Assembly (NCBI GenBank): GCA_018266295.1
Contig: JAFEAQ010000011.1
Span: forward strand, 310,001-374,000
Direction of reading: 5' to 3'
DNA length: 64,000 nucleotides
Source: Bdellovibrionales bacterium
GTDB lineage: Bacteria; Bdellovibrionota; Bdellovibrionia; Bdellovibrionales; Bdellovibrionaceae
Shown: positions 33,215 through 43,600 of the stretch, one piece after another
How positions within the stretch are numbered: the stretch's first letter is position 1
Layout: the number at the start of each line of letters is the position of its first letter
Made by a program: the position numbers and the translations under genes
Notes under the pieces: model-generated
The model's input: only the letters and a program-made list of their open reading frames with translations
The model's database searches: none
What the model was told of the DNA's origin: nothing

Positions 33215-36200
33215 ATGAAATCTCTGTATGCAAGCCCGCTTCGTGTTTATCTTCTCTTAGGGGTTTTGAGCCTTATTGGTATTTTCTGCGGCTTGAGTCT
33301 GCCGATCTCGCTTTTCCCAAATAGCAGTAAGCCTGTGATTCAAGCGCAGATTCCTTACGGTGATATGACCGCGCGCCAGTTTCTGGATAGCTACGGCCGG
33401 AATCTTGAGTACAGCCTCGGAGCGCTCAACACCAAACTGGTAAAAACCGAAAAGATCGAAGCCAACTACAACAAGGGCCAAGTTTCTTACACGATCGACT
33501 TCCCTTGGGACACTCCTCCGAACGATGCGATTAAAGAAGTTCAGAACCTTGTCAACCAAGTGACGGCTTCGATGCCGGAAGAGGTTCGCCGTGGCACGAA
33601 TGTCTTCACATGGAGCGAAAACACCGGTTTCTTTGCTGCGAGCTTCTATAGCCCGAAGCGCGACCTCGATGATCTTTATAAGATCCTGGATCCGATCTTC
33701 AGTGCCGAACTTAAAAAAGTTCAGGATGCTTCCGAAGCCGTGATGTGGAATCCGGCGAATAAAGAAATTCAAATCGAGATCAATCCGGATGCTCTGACTG
33801 AATACCAATTACTGCCGGTGGATATTACCCGCGCCGTCATGGTGGCGATGGAAAGTTACCGTGGCGGTAACGTTGAGGTCGCAACCAAGCGTTTGCAGGT
33901 TATTTTGCGCAGTGCTGTGATGACGATTGACGATCTGTCGCGAGTTCTAATTACAACTCCACAAGGCCGTACGATTCACCTCACGCATGTGGCGAAAATC
34001 GACTACACGACGCCAGTCGATCAAACCCGCGTGATCCGGACCAGCGGAGCGCTCAGTGTGATTCTGTTTGCCTCGCCCAAGTCCGGCGGCAATATCAAAA
34101 AAATGTCTGAAGATATCATTCAGATTGTTGAATCTAAAAGACACCTCTTGCCTCCGGATATTGAGTACCGTGTCATCGTCGATCCTTCAGAGTTTATCCG
34201 CTCTTCCGTGAACAACGTCGTTCACGAGGTCGGCATTGCTGCGGGCCTTGCGGTGTTGGTTTTGTTCCTCTTCATCGGAAGCTTTAAGAATGTCGTGACG
34301 GCGGCGATTGAAATCCCGATGAGTATCGTTTTGGCCTTCATTCTGATGAAGCTCACCGATATGAACTTGAATTTGATTTCTTTGGGTGGTTTGGCTCTGT
34401 CTGCCGGGATGAACGTCGATGGCTCGGTCGTTGTGATGGAGAACATCTTCCGTCACTTCGAAAAAGCTAAGGCGAATATCAGCTATAAAGAGAAACTCGA
34501 TATCTTACTTGAAGCCGTGAATGAAGTGAAGCTTCCGATCATTGCTTCAACGATTGCTTCCATCGTGGTGTTTGCGCCGCTCATTTTCACCCGCGGCCTC
34601 AGTTCTGCGATCTTGGGCGACTTGGCTAAAGCCGTTGTGTTCTCGCACGGACTTTCGGCGATTGTGGCGTTGATTTTAGTTCCGACAGTGCGCCTACAGA
34701 TGATGAAGAGCGAAAGTCATTTTCATGTGACTTCGCCAATTGAAAAGTACTTCGTGAAGCTTGAAAACTTCTACGCCAGCACTTTGGATTTATTTTTGAA
34801 AAAATCCAACTGGCGAAAAGGCGTTTATGCCGGCCTCGTTGTTTTGTTACTTGTTTTGATCCAGTTCGTATTGCCGCGCCTGCCGAAGGAAATCATCGGC
34901 ACGCCGGACACTGACTGGGTGATCGTGGGCATGAACGTTCAGGGGAATACTCTCGTCCGTCAGATGGAAACACAGAGTGAAGAGACTGAAGCGAAACTCC
35001 TCAAATATCTAGAGGGCCAGGTGCTTTATACTTTCACGCAAGTCAATAGCCCGAATAATTGCAGCATCATGCTTCGCCTGAAAGACAAAAAAGATGTCGC
35101 GACGATCGTTAAAAACATCGAGAACGAGTTCCCGAACTCGCCGACTGTGAACTATTGGGTGAATCAATGGAATCCGTCCGAGCTTCCGCTCCCGGATCCT
35201 GAGAATCTGTTAATTTCTGTTCGTGGTGAAGACGCCGATAAAGTGGTGCTCGCAACGAAGGAAATCAACGACACTCTTCAAGAAAAGCAATACTACCGCA
35301 GTCTCTGGGCGAAGCCTGAAACCAATAATCCTGAAGGGATTTCCGTTCAGCCGCGCCTCGAACTCTGGCCTGAAATTGCCAAGGCCGGCTCACGCGTAAG
35401 CCCTTCGGACTTAGCGGACTACACCCGTGTCGCAACCGATGGCAGAACGATTGCTTACTTGACGATGGACAACCGCCTGACGGGGATCGTTTTAAAATAC
35501 CCGACGGGTTATGTGAAAAGTGTTGAGGATCTGAGTGCGCTGCCACTCAGTGTTGCCGGCAAATTAATTCCACTCAAAGCGCTGGCGAATATCAGCATTG
35601 AAAAAACACGCCCGTCTATTTTGCGGATCGATCAAGAAGAACAATACTTGATCCGTGGCCGTTTGAAAAAAGAAGAGAAATCAAAATCGAAAGACATCCT
35701 TAAAAAAGCTCAAGCCGACGTGGAAGAATGGCAAAAGAAGAGCGCTGTCGCGAAAGCGGTCTCTGTGAACTTTGAAAATCCAGAGAAAGAAGTCGACGAT
35801 GCGATTCACCAGCTGACTTGGGCGCTGGCGATCAGTACTGGATTGATTTTGTTGACGATGATCCTTCAGTTGGGTCACGTGGCGAACTCTGTTCTGGTAT
35901 TTATGTCGGTGCCACTCGGTCTGATCGGCGTGCTTTTGTCGCTCTTTATCTTTAGAAGTACGTTGTCACTGAACTCTTTACTGGGTGTGATCCTTCTCAA
36001 CGGGATCGCGGTGGCAAATAGTATTATCCTTGTCGATTTCCTGACCCGCCTTGTGGAAAAAGGCATGAAGCCTCATGAGGCCGCTCTTGAAGCGGCCCGC
36101 ACTCGTTTACGCCCGATTCTGATGACGTCTCTGACGACAACTCTGGGGATGTTGCCGATTGCTTTGGGATTTGGTGAAGGTGGCCGTATTCTTCAACCCC

Positions 36201-36313
36201 TCGGCATCGCGGTCAGCGGTGGCTTGGGTGTTTCGATGTTGTTAACCCTCTACGTAGTCCCTGCCCTGCAAGTGAGTTACTTGAATTGGACGGCGAAAAG
36301 GAATCAGAAATAA
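33215..36313 (+). CDS. RND-superfamily pump with altered proton-relay residues
   Basis: This 1032-aa pump has the RND duplicate architecture. In TM4 the usual Asp-Asp pair reads VDGSVVVMENI, keeping the first Asp and replacing the second by Gly. In TM10 the usual Lys position reads GIAVANSIILVDF, with Ala. The single Asp is seen in heavy-metal pumps such as CusA, but the metal-binding Met set was not identified. It could be a metal, lipid or drug exporter. It overlaps the tolC-like gene as TAATG. Confidence 0.9.
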   Translation: MKSLYASPLRVYLLLGVLSLIGIFCGLSLPISLFPNSSKPVIQAQIPYGDMTARQFLDSYGRNLEYSLGALNTKLVKTEKIEANYNKGQVSYTIDFPWDTPPNDAIKEVQNLVNQVTASMPEEVRRGTNVFTWSENTGFFAASFYSPKRDLDDLYKILDPIFSAELKKVQDASEAVMWNPANKEIQIEINPDALTEYQLLPVDITRAVMVAMESYRGGNVEVATKRLQVILRSAVMTIDDLSRVLITTPQGRTIHLTHVAKIDYTTPVDQTRVIRTSGALSVILFASPKSGGNIKKMSEDIIQIVESKRHLLPPDIEYRVIVDPSEFIRSSVNNVVHEVGIAAGLAVLVLFLFIGSFKNVVTAAIEIPMSIVLAFILMKLTDMNLNLISLGGLALSAGMNVDGSVVVMENIFRHFEKAKANISYKEKLDILLEAVNEVKLPIIASTIASIVVFAPLIFTRGLSSAILGDLAKAVVFSHGLSAIVALILVPTVRLQMMKSESHFHVTSPIEKYFVKLENFYASTLDLFLKKSNWRKGVYAGLVVLLLVLIQFVLPRLPKEIIGTPDTDWVIVGMNVQGNTLVRQMETQSEETEAKLLKYLEGQVLYTFTQVNSPNNCSIMLRLKDKKDVATIVKNIENEFPNSPTVNYWVNQWNPSELPLPDPENLLISVRGEDADKVVLATKEINDTLQEKQYYRSLWAKPETNNPEGISVQPRLELWPEIAKAGSRVSPSDLADYTRVATDGRTIAYLTMDNRLTGIVLKYPTGYVKSVEDLSALPLSVAGKLIPLKALANISIEKTRPSILRIDQEEQYLIRGRLKKEEKSKSKDILKKAQADVEEWQKKSAVAKAVSVNFENPEKEVDDAIHQLTWALAISTGLILLTMILQLGHVANSVLVFMSVPLGLIGVLLSLFIFRSTLSLNSLLGVILLNGIAVANSIILVDFLTRLVEKGMKPHEAALEAARTRLRPILMTSLTTTLGMLPIALGFGEGGRILQPLGIAVSGGLGVSMLLTLYVVPALQVSYLNWTAKRNQK

Positions 36314-37563
36314 TGAAACTTATCGCAGCTATCGGAATTTTGACACTGTCCACGCAAGCTTCAGCCCAAGTAAAGCTTGGCTTTGAAGAGGCCGTGAACA
36401 GTGCCGTCAAAAAAATCGAAGAAGTTCAAGCCAAGGAATCCGAGCTCCGCTCCGCGGAAAGTGCCCGCCTGCAATCGCAAATGCGTTTCTTACCGGATTT
36501 GAGTCTTTCGGGAACTTATTCGGAGATCGGCCCTGATCTCGACAATCATTATGTTTCACGCAGCTATGGGCTTCGCTCGAACTGGAATCTCTTCCGTTTT
36601 GGCGGCGATTATTTTTACTACCGCGCAGCCGATTCGGCGACCACAAGTCTTCGCTGGGATTTGCAGGCTACAAAGATCCGCATGGAAGAGACCATTGCCG
36701 GTAAAGCGTTGGATTATATCTCGGCTCACTTAGAAACCGAGATCCGCAAAAAGATCACCGAAGCTCAGAGAGTTTACTTTAACGTCGCTGAAAAACGTTA
36801 CAGCAAAGGGATCCTTTCCCGCCAGGAATTGGATCAGGTCACCATCGACTTGAAGAATGCCGAAGCCCGCGTAACGGATGCGGAACTTGCTGAAGTTCAA
36901 GCTAAAGAATCTCTTCAAGTATATATCCCAGGTGTCGAGATTGAAACAGCTTGGCCCTGGACCACCCAACTGAGGAAGCTGAAGAAGAAGACTTTAAGCT
37001 TCTCTGTGCAAAACCATCCAGAATGGCAGACTTTCCAGAATAAAACCGAGGCGGCCGACTATGCACGCAAGAGCAAATTTGCCGAGATCTTTCCTTCTTT
37101 GGATTTCACCCTGACTTACGGGAACGAGCGCAGTGCCGCGACCAATGATCTTTGGACACCTCAATGGGTGGGTGGCGTGACTTTAACAATTCCACTGTTC
37201 AGCCGTTTAGAAAACTACACTGCGTACCGCCAGTCGGCCGAGATCAAACTCCGCAGCGACCTGGACCTCGCGCGTTCACAAAGAGACCTCGAAGCGCAGT
37301 GGAAGGTGTCTGAAAACGATTTCCGCGTTCAGCTCGATTCGGCCTTGATTCGTGAACAGACCCTGAAGATTTCAAGCAACCTGTATCAGGACAACTTGAA
37401 GCGCTTCCAAGCCGGCCGCAGTACTGCCAATGACCTCTTGAACGACCAAGAACGTTATTACCAGTCGCAGCTGTTATCGATTCAAGGCTGGAAGGCGGCA
37501 CACTCTTCGTACATCCGCCTTTGCCATGCTCTCGGCAAACTTGCCAGCGAGTGCAGTTTATAG
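36313..37563 (+). CDS. TolC-family outer-membrane channel
   Basis: This 416-aa protein has a signal peptide (MKLIAAIGILTLSTQASA) and two long coiled-coil repeats. Near the end of the second repeat, RFQAGRSTANDLLNDQERYYQSQLL is the conserved OEP motif. It is the third gene of the adaptor-pump-channel operon, starting in the TAATG overlap. Two Cys in the last 15 residues are unusual. Its last codons overlap the 3' end of the convergent HNH gene by 6 bp. Confidence 0.9.
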   Translation: MKLIAAIGILTLSTQASAQVKLGFEEAVNSAVKKIEEVQAKESELRSAESARLQSQMRFLPDLSLSGTYSEIGPDLDNHYVSRSYGLRSNWNLFRFGGDYFYYRAADSATTSLRWDLQATKIRMEETIAGKALDYISAHLETEIRKKITEAQRVYFNVAEKRYSKGILSRQELDQVTIDLKNAEARVTDAELAEVQAKESLQVYIPGVEIETAWPWTTQLRKLKKKTLSFSVQNHPEWQTFQNKTEAADYARKSKFAEIFPSLDFTLTYGNERSAATNDLWTPQWVGGVTLTIPLFSRLENYTAYRQSAEIKLRSDLDLARSQRDLEAQWKVSENDFRVQLDSALIREQTLKISSNLYQDNLKRFQAGRSTANDLLNDQERYYQSQLLSIQGWKAAHSSYIRLCHALGKLASECSL

Positions 37564-38628
37564 ATTAGCAAAAGTTTTCACAGCCCTTCGCGCGTTGTGC
37601 GCCCGACATAGTAGCCGTAAATTCTGCAATTCATCGGTGCCACCAAGAGCCAGCGGCTTAATATGATCGATCTCTAAAGCATGTTTTGACCCGCAACGCT
37701 GGCCATTTTCCCGGTCGCGATACTCGCAACTCGCTTGTGCCCGCTGCCAAATTTGTTTTTTAACCCGAGCACCGATATATTTCCTGTACGGAGTCCGATT
37801 CACCTTCGGCGCCGATGGTAGTGGTGCAGCATGAGAAGGTGGGTCATTTAAAACTTTCGATGATCCTTTTTCAACTCCGGTGGCAATGTCAGCTTTAGAG
37901 TTTATTCTTGGTACAGCATTGGTGTTTTTAAGTTCTTTTGCATTCACTGTTTTTACAAGACCAAGCTTTTTCTTTTTAAACTGAACTGCTTTTTCAAGTA
38001 AGAAAACAAGGACCGAACCATTGCCAGAGTCTTTAAGCTCATGGGCATAGAGATTTCTAAACTCGGCTAAAAGTTTCTGATGCTCTTTAGATAATGTAGC
38101 TTCAAATTTTTGAAACTCTTCTCCCAATAAGCTAGACGCCTTAGCACCTTGAAACTTCTCAGCCAAAAGGGCTGGCTGATGGGACCTCCCCACGAGTTTT
38201 TTCTCAACATCTCGCGTGGATTTATCCGTAAGCTCTAAAATCATCTCAAGCTTCTGCTCTTTTGTGAGCGGATGCGAAGCCGCTTTTTCCGTGCGCAAAA
38301 AGCTCTGGATCTTAGATAGATTTGTCACATTCAACGCGCCAGTTTCAATTTTGCCTTCGATCTCGGGAAGCTCCGTTAGAAGTCTCGCAGAAGTAAGGCG
38401 GCGCTGGGTTTCGCCTTCAGAAAATTTGAGCTTATGGATGCAATACTTATGCATGGAGGCAAACCCCAAATCCACAAAGAGCCTACGAACCTCAACCTCA
38501 CGAAGATGCCGAAGAAGCAAGACCGAATTTTTACGATGCTCACAAGCTAAGAGATCCGTCTGCTCTAGTAAGTTTTTATCAGAAAGCTTTTTGATGTTCT
38601 CATCAATTTGGTAACTAACATGTTTCAT
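37558..38628 (-). CDS. HNH endonuclease-domain protein
   Basis: The product is 356 aa. The N-terminal half is helical and charged, of the kind that precedes HNH domains in DUF222-like proteins. The C-terminus has SCEYRDRENGQRCG, EIDHIKPLALGG and NLRLLCRAHN, giving the zinc-type Cys pair and the His-Asn-His catalytic set. CAT 38626-38628 follows AAAGGAG on its strand and is preferred over upstream in-frame codons. Proteins of this layout are often multicopy in Bdellovibrio-like genomes; DNA target and purpose are unknown. It could be a solitary homing-type or defence nuclease. Composition is more AT-rich than the RND operon beside it. Confidence 0.85.
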   Translation of the reverse strand: MKHVSYQIDENIKKLSDKNLLEQTDLLACEHRKNSVLLLRHLREVEVRRLFVDLGFASMHKYCIHKLKFSEGETQRRLTSARLLTELPEIEGKIETGALNVTNLSKIQSFLRTEKAASHPLTKEQKLEMILELTDKSTRDVEKKLVGRSHQPALLAEKFQGAKASSLLGEEFQKFEATLSKEHQKLLAEFRNLYAHELKDSGNGSVLVFLLEKAVQFKKKKLGLVKTVNAKELKNTNAVPRINSKADIATGVEKGSSKVLNDPPSHAAPLPSAPKVNRTPYRKYIGARVKKQIWQRAQASCEYRDRENGQRCGSKHALEIDHIKPLALGGTDELQNLRLLCRAHNARRAVKTFANL

Positions 38629-38992
38629 TCGCGAACTCCTTTGATCGAAAAGGAATGTATCATGAGTTTTTAAAAATGAATTCTTCGTTCTAAAATCCCA
38701 TCTCAGAGGCGATTTGAAGCCGCACGAAACCCGTGATCTCTTGGAAAAATTCAACGCTCAAAATGGCGTTAATATGCTTATAGGCCCCACAGAGAACACG
38801 CCCTACGAGATGAAAAACTCACGCAAAAAATTATTAAAACTACCGTCAAATGAAAAATCGGTAACGATGAAATTAACGCAGCACTACCTTCGGCGACGAA
38901 GGTGAAGTCATTTGATCACTCCAATGTTTAACAGGCTCAGTCCAAATCATTTTCTTTGTTGAACACTTACTGTTGAGTGTTACTATTTTTTT
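38629..38992. other. Intergenic stretch with hairpin and a promoter
   Basis: About 360 bp with no credible gene. ACCTTCG-gcga-CGAAGGT (38886-38903) is a perfect 7-bp hairpin. TTGAAC (38959-38964), 16 bp, TACTAT (38981-38986) forms a promoter overlapping AACACT/AGTGTT (38962-38967, 38976-38981), a possible operator. A 63-codon open frame from 38714 has no ribosome site and no recognisable features. Confidence 0.5.
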
Positions 38993-39277
38993 ATGAAATT
39001 GTTTTTTGGAATTATAGTTTTTTATATAGGCACTGTTTCAGTTGCGAGCACAAAATATCAATGTGTCGGCAGTGCCAAGTTGAAATCTAATCCTCAAGCG
39101 GTCAATGCAAAAGATTTACCTAAAAACCTTGAAGTTTCTTCAACGACAACTAAGTTGAACTTATCCATAGAGAAAATTTATTGTCCTCAATCAAAGAATG
39201 ACACCGTGAAAAAAATTGGTCAGAGATTTCAGAAGATGAATTTTCTAAAGAGTACTCTGAACAATAACCCTGCTTAA
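38993..39277 (+). CDS. Small secreted protein, possibly translated leaderless
   Basis: This 94-aa protein has a signal peptide (MKLFFGIIVFYIGTVSVAS) and a Lys-rich mature part with two Cys (YQCVGS and IYCPQS) that could form a disulfide. No family recognised. The ATG is preceded only by T residues, with no SD. A -10 hexamer ends 6 bp before it, so the transcript may begin at or next to the ATG. A clear terminator follows at 39301. Confidence 0.65.
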   Translation: MKLFFGIIVFYIGTVSVASTKYQCVGSAKLKSNPQAVNAKDLPKNLEVSSTTTKLNLSIEKIYCPQSKNDTVKKIGQRFQKMNFLKSTLNNNPA

Positions 39278-39300
39278 AAATGCAGAGTATGTATTGGGGA

Positions 39301-39330
39301 AGCACTGGGTTCTAAGCCAGTGCTTTTTAT
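39301..39330 (+). terminator. Terminator after the small secreted protein gene
   Basis: AGCACTGG and CCAGTGCT make a perfect 8-bp stem followed by TTTTT; it lies between convergent genes. Confidence 0.85.
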
Positions 39331-39360
39331 TTCAAACACTTTAGGGCTTAACAAATATAC

Positions 39361-39711
39361 CTAAACCAGATCGCGGCCATTGAACTTAATGATTTCGAAG
39401 CTGTCGACATCGACGTTGTCGAGGCAGCGGGCATTGATGGCGTAGGAAATTTCGCCACCTGGTTTTTTGCCCATGCCGAAAGGACCGATTCCGCAGTTGG
39501 TGCAGAAATAGTGGTGAATGACTTTTTTATTGAACAAGTATTCTTTGATAGAATCTTTGCCTTTTAAGAGTTTGAAATTATCTGGCCCAGCAAAAGCCAG
39601 CAGGTGGCCCTTCTTTTGACAGATGGAACAGTTGCATGAAATCAACTTATCAATTGTCATTTCTACTTCGAAGCTAACGTTGCCGCAGTGGCAGCCACCG
39701 GTGTATTTCAT
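39361..39711 (-). CDS. GFA-family zinc protein (CENP-V/Gfa-like)
   Basis: This 116-aa protein has the full GFA cysteine set: Cys7 and Cys9 (GGCHCGNV), Cys26, Cys28 and Cys31 (CNCSIC), then Cys70 and Cys73 (CTNCG). These bind two zinc ions in the beta fold first described for glutathione-dependent formaldehyde-activating enzyme. Most members have no proven reaction. AAGGAG precedes the ATG. It is monocistronic. Confidence 0.9.
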   Translation of the reverse strand: MKYTGGCHCGNVSFEVEMTIDKLISCNCSICQKKGHLLAFAGPDNFKLLKGKDSIKEYLFNKKVIHHYFCTNCGIGPFGMGKKPGGEISYAINARCLDNVDVDSFEIIKFNGRDLV

Positions 39712-39835
39712 AAATTCTCCTTCATGAATTTGATGCTATTATCTGGGATCATCGAGAGCAATAAATAAGAAGATTTGATTTCTGGATAATCTGTTTTCAC
39801 AAAACCTAAAGAACACTTTATCGCACAAATGTAGT

Positions 39836-39850
39836 GTCTCAATTTGAGAC
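39836..39850. promoter_or_regulatory. Perfect palindrome upstream of the cytochrome lipoprotein gene
   Basis: GTCTCAATTTGAGAC, 55 bp before the ATG at 39905. The same arms with a TAT centre occur in the terminator stem at 2490-2504. Confidence 0.4.
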
Positions 39851-39904
39851 CGCTAGGGACAACAGTGTGTCAACGGTAATATACTATTTGCGGGGGAAAG
39901 TTTT

Positions 39905-40690
39905 ATGGCTCATCATTCCGCAAAAATTCTCAGTATAATTGGTTTTTTATCTTTAGCTCTTGCTTATCAAGCTTGCGGAAGATTCAGCTCAGGTTTTGAT
40001 GCCTCGTACTCAGGAACGGACCTCGGTTCGACGGCAGGCCTCGCGGATGCCGATTTAAAATCTCAAACATTGAGTATTTTGGAGAAAAACTGCGCTTCTT
40101 GCCATGACAGTCGCAATGCTAGTGGCACAGCCCTCACCTATGTCAATGACTTGAATCTGTTGGCGGCTTCTTCCTATATTGTGAAAGGCAATCCCTCTGC
40201 TTCGACTTTGTATTTAGAAATCATTAATGGTCAGATGCCCCCAGGAAATCCGATGAGCTCAGCAAATGCTGCGATCATTCAAGAGTGGATCCTATCTTTG
40301 GCAACGACGCCGACACCAACTCCGGCCGTGTCACCGACACCTACGCCAGTCGCTTCTGCGACACCGATGGTTTCACCGACTCCAAAACCAACGACAACTC
40401 CGACTCCCACTCCTACTCCTACTGCAACAGCGACTCCGTCGATGGCAACTTTTACCTATATCTATAATAATATTCTGAAGCCGAAATGCGTGAACTGCCA
40501 TGGCAGTGCCGGTGGTTACTCTTTTGCGAATTATACTTCTACGTTAAAAGCCGTGGTCGCGAAAAATCCTGCCGCAAGCCCGCTATATACTGCTACAAAT
40601 AGTGGTAAAATGCCCACTAGTGGAAAGCTCAGTGCCCAAGAAATCAAAGCTATTTCTGATTGGATCACGGCGGGTGCATTGAATAACTAG
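39905..40690 (+). CDS. Putative lipoprotein with two cytochrome c-like domains
   Basis: This 261-aa exported protein probably has Cys24 (AYQACG) as a lipidation site, although the lipobox is imperfect. Two small heme domains carry Cys63-x-x-Cys66-His67 (CASCHD) and Cys185-x-x-Cys188-His189 (CVNCHG), with Met in MPPG and KMPTSG as likely sixth ligands. A Thr-Pro-rich linker (about residues 134-169) joins them and would be extended and flexible. This suggests an electron wire across the periplasm or at the surface. GGGGGAAAG precedes the ATG. Confidence 0.82.
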   Translation: MAHHSAKILSIIGFLSLALAYQACGRFSSGFDASYSGTDLGSTAGLADADLKSQTLSILEKNCASCHDSRNASGTALTYVNDLNLLAASSYIVKGNPSASTLYLEIINGQMPPGNPMSSANAAIIQEWILSLATTPTPTPAVSPTPTPVASATPMVSPTPKPTTTPTPTPTPTATATPSMATFTYIYNNILKPKCVNCHGSAGGYSFANYTSTLKAVVAKNPAASPLYTATNSGKMPTSGKLSAQEIKAISDWITAGALNN

Positions 40691-40691
40691 T

Positions 40692-43600
40692 TCAATAAAA
40701 ATACTGCGTGGGCTCTAGCGGCAACGGCGTACTGTCTAAGTGCGCCGTATTCCACACAGGTTTTACCATATCCACAAGCAAGCTCGTGGTATTTCCGTCC
40801 TTCTGCACCACTCCTCCCACCGTAATGAAGCAATGATTCAAAAATACTTCGCGATACTTTTCAAAATTCTTGCGCCACAGAATAATATCAATAAATCCAA
40901 ACTCATCTTCCATTGTACAGAAGCAAACGCCCTTAGCTGTGGGTGGCTTTTGCCGGACAAGAACCAAGCCTGTGACCGTGATCCTTCGGCCGTTCACGGA
41001 ATCACGCAATGTTTGAGAAGTGCCTTTAGCAATCCCCGGCATGTTCTTGCGGATTTCTGCCATCGGATGCCCATGCGTAGAAATCGAAAAGGCCTCGTAA
41101 TCGGTTTGAATTTTTTCAAAGCCGTCAAGTTTTTGAAACTCGATCTGCGTTGATGACATCGGAATGATCTCTAAATCATTAAAGAAGCTCAGCTGATTTT
41201 CTACTGGCTTTTGAAACATATTTTGATATTCAAGCACCGCCCACAGAGCTTCGCGCGTGTCCCACTGAAACTCTTCAAAGCGGCCGGCCATGGCCATTCT
41301 GTGCAGAACATCCTTTTTCAGTTTTGAACGACGGACAAAGTCGCCGAGACTGCGGAAGCGTTCCTGCTTGCGCTCTTGTATCAAAAACTCGACATCTTTC
41401 TTGGCAATACCGTTCGTCACTCGGAAGCCAAGCCGAATCGTATTGGGGCCCGCAATCACGCAGTCCCACTCCGAGTGCAACACCGACACCGGCAAAACTC
41501 TGACACCATGCCTGAGAGCATCATATATAATAGTATCGTTGCGATAAAAGCCCATCGGTTGGCTATTCACAAGCGAGCACGCAAACTCCGCCGGGTGATG
41601 GCATTTCAAATAGCAACTAGCATACGCCAGCAGCGCAAACGAGGCCGAATGACTCTCAGGAAAACCGTAATGACTGAAGCCCTGAATCTGATCAAAGATC
41701 TGATTGGCGAAGGCTTCGGTCATTCCGTTATCGAGGAGTCCTCGCTTAAGTCGGTCGGCCATAACACCAATAGGAGCACTACTACGCCAAGCATTGATAG
41801 ATTTACGAAGGACATCGGCTTCTCCTGGGGTAAAGTTCGCGAGATCAATCGCGAGTTTCATAATCTGTTCTTGGAACAGAGGGACTCCCAATGTCTTACC
41901 AAGAACACGTTTCACCACTTCATTTGGGTATTCAATTTTTTCAAGTCCCCGACGGCGCTTGAGATAGGGATGAATCATATTGCCGACAATGGGACCAGGG
42001 CGAACAATGGCCACTTCCACAACGAGATCATAAAAATTCCGTGGTTTTAATCGTCCCAGCATCTGCATCTGCGCGCGCGACTCGATCTGGAAAGTTCCGA
42101 CAGTATCGCGCTCACAAATCATGTCGTAGGTCGGCTTGTCATCCTGGGGAATTTCATAGAGCTTCTTCCCCGTCAGCTTCAAAGCTTTTTGAAGGCAGCT
42201 CAACATCCCTAGCGACAACACATCGACTTTAATCAAACCGAGGGTGTCTAAGTCATATTTATCCCATTGAATAATAGTGCGCCCATCCATACGAGCAGGT
42301 TCAACAGGCACAATATCCACAATTGGGTCTGCACTGAGTGTGAACCCTCCGCTATGAATGGAAATATGGCGTGGGAAATTAATAATCGCATCGGCAATTG
42401 TGTCGATTTTTTGACGTAACTTCTCGGGCTCTGGTATATCCTTAACGATTTCATCGAAGTCCCTTTCTACTTTCTTTGCTGAAAGCGTGCCTACAGGCAG
42501 TCCAAAAGCTTTACAAACCTCACGGAAAGCACTGCGATTCTGATAAGTAATCACAGCACTGACCATGGCCGCGCGATGACGGCCATATTTTTCGTAAATA
42601 TACTGAATCACTTCTTCACGGCGTTCGTGTTCAAAATCGATATCAATATCTGGCGGCTCTCCGCGCTCGACACTGATAAAGCGTTCAAACAAAAGGTCCA
42701 TTTGTATGGGATCGATCGCCGTAATCCCTAGCACGTAGCACACCACCGAGTTCGCTGCCGAGCCCCGGCCCTGGCAGAGAATATCTTTTTTCTTTGCAAA
42801 CTCGACGATGTCATAAATCGTTAAAAAATAATCTGCGAACTTCAGCTCCTGAATGAGATTAAGCTCATGCAGGAGCTGACGCTTTACCCGGTCGGACATT
42901 CCTTGCGGGTAGCGCTCGGGAGCATTTTTCCAGATCAGGTGTTCCAAGTAGGACTGCGCCTCAAACCCCACTGGAATCCATTCCGAAGGGTAGCGGTAAC
43001 GCAACTCCGACGGAGAAAAAGTACAGGCGTGTGCGATTTCCAGGGTCCTTAAGAGCGACCCCGGGAAATCCTTATAGAGCAATTCCATTTGCGCAGGCGT
43101 TTTGATGTATCTCTCAGCGTTCGGCTGAAGCTTAAAGCCGATCTCTTGCAACGTCTTTCCTTCGCGGATCGAAATCAAAACATCCTGAACCATCTTTCGC
43201 TTACTCTCGTGATACTCCACATCGTTTGAAGCCACGAGCGGCAGATCAAAATACCGTGAGTACTCCGTCAGTTCGGCGACACGCTTTTTATCATTGCCGT
43301 CCAAGTAAATGGTCAAAGGCAAAGACACTTGCGTGACACCGAAGACTTCTTTCAGATCGCCGATACGAGTCTCTTTAGAAACTCTTGGCAAGACAAAAAC
43401 CTCTGGCGACTTTTGCATTCCCAAAAATTCTAAAAAGGTCGCGAACTCCAAATGAGTCTTCCCTTTCTCACTGCCGCGCTTTGCTTTTGTGAGCAGTTGG
43501 CAGATTCTCCCGTAGGCCGCGCGGGTCTGAGCGAGCACCGTGATATTCGGGTGATCTACAAACACGCATTCAGTACCGACAAGATACTTAAAATCAGGAT

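Noticed and set aside
38714-38905. 63-codon frame on the + strand
   Set aside because: No ribosome site, no signal or domain, and it runs through a perfect hairpin.
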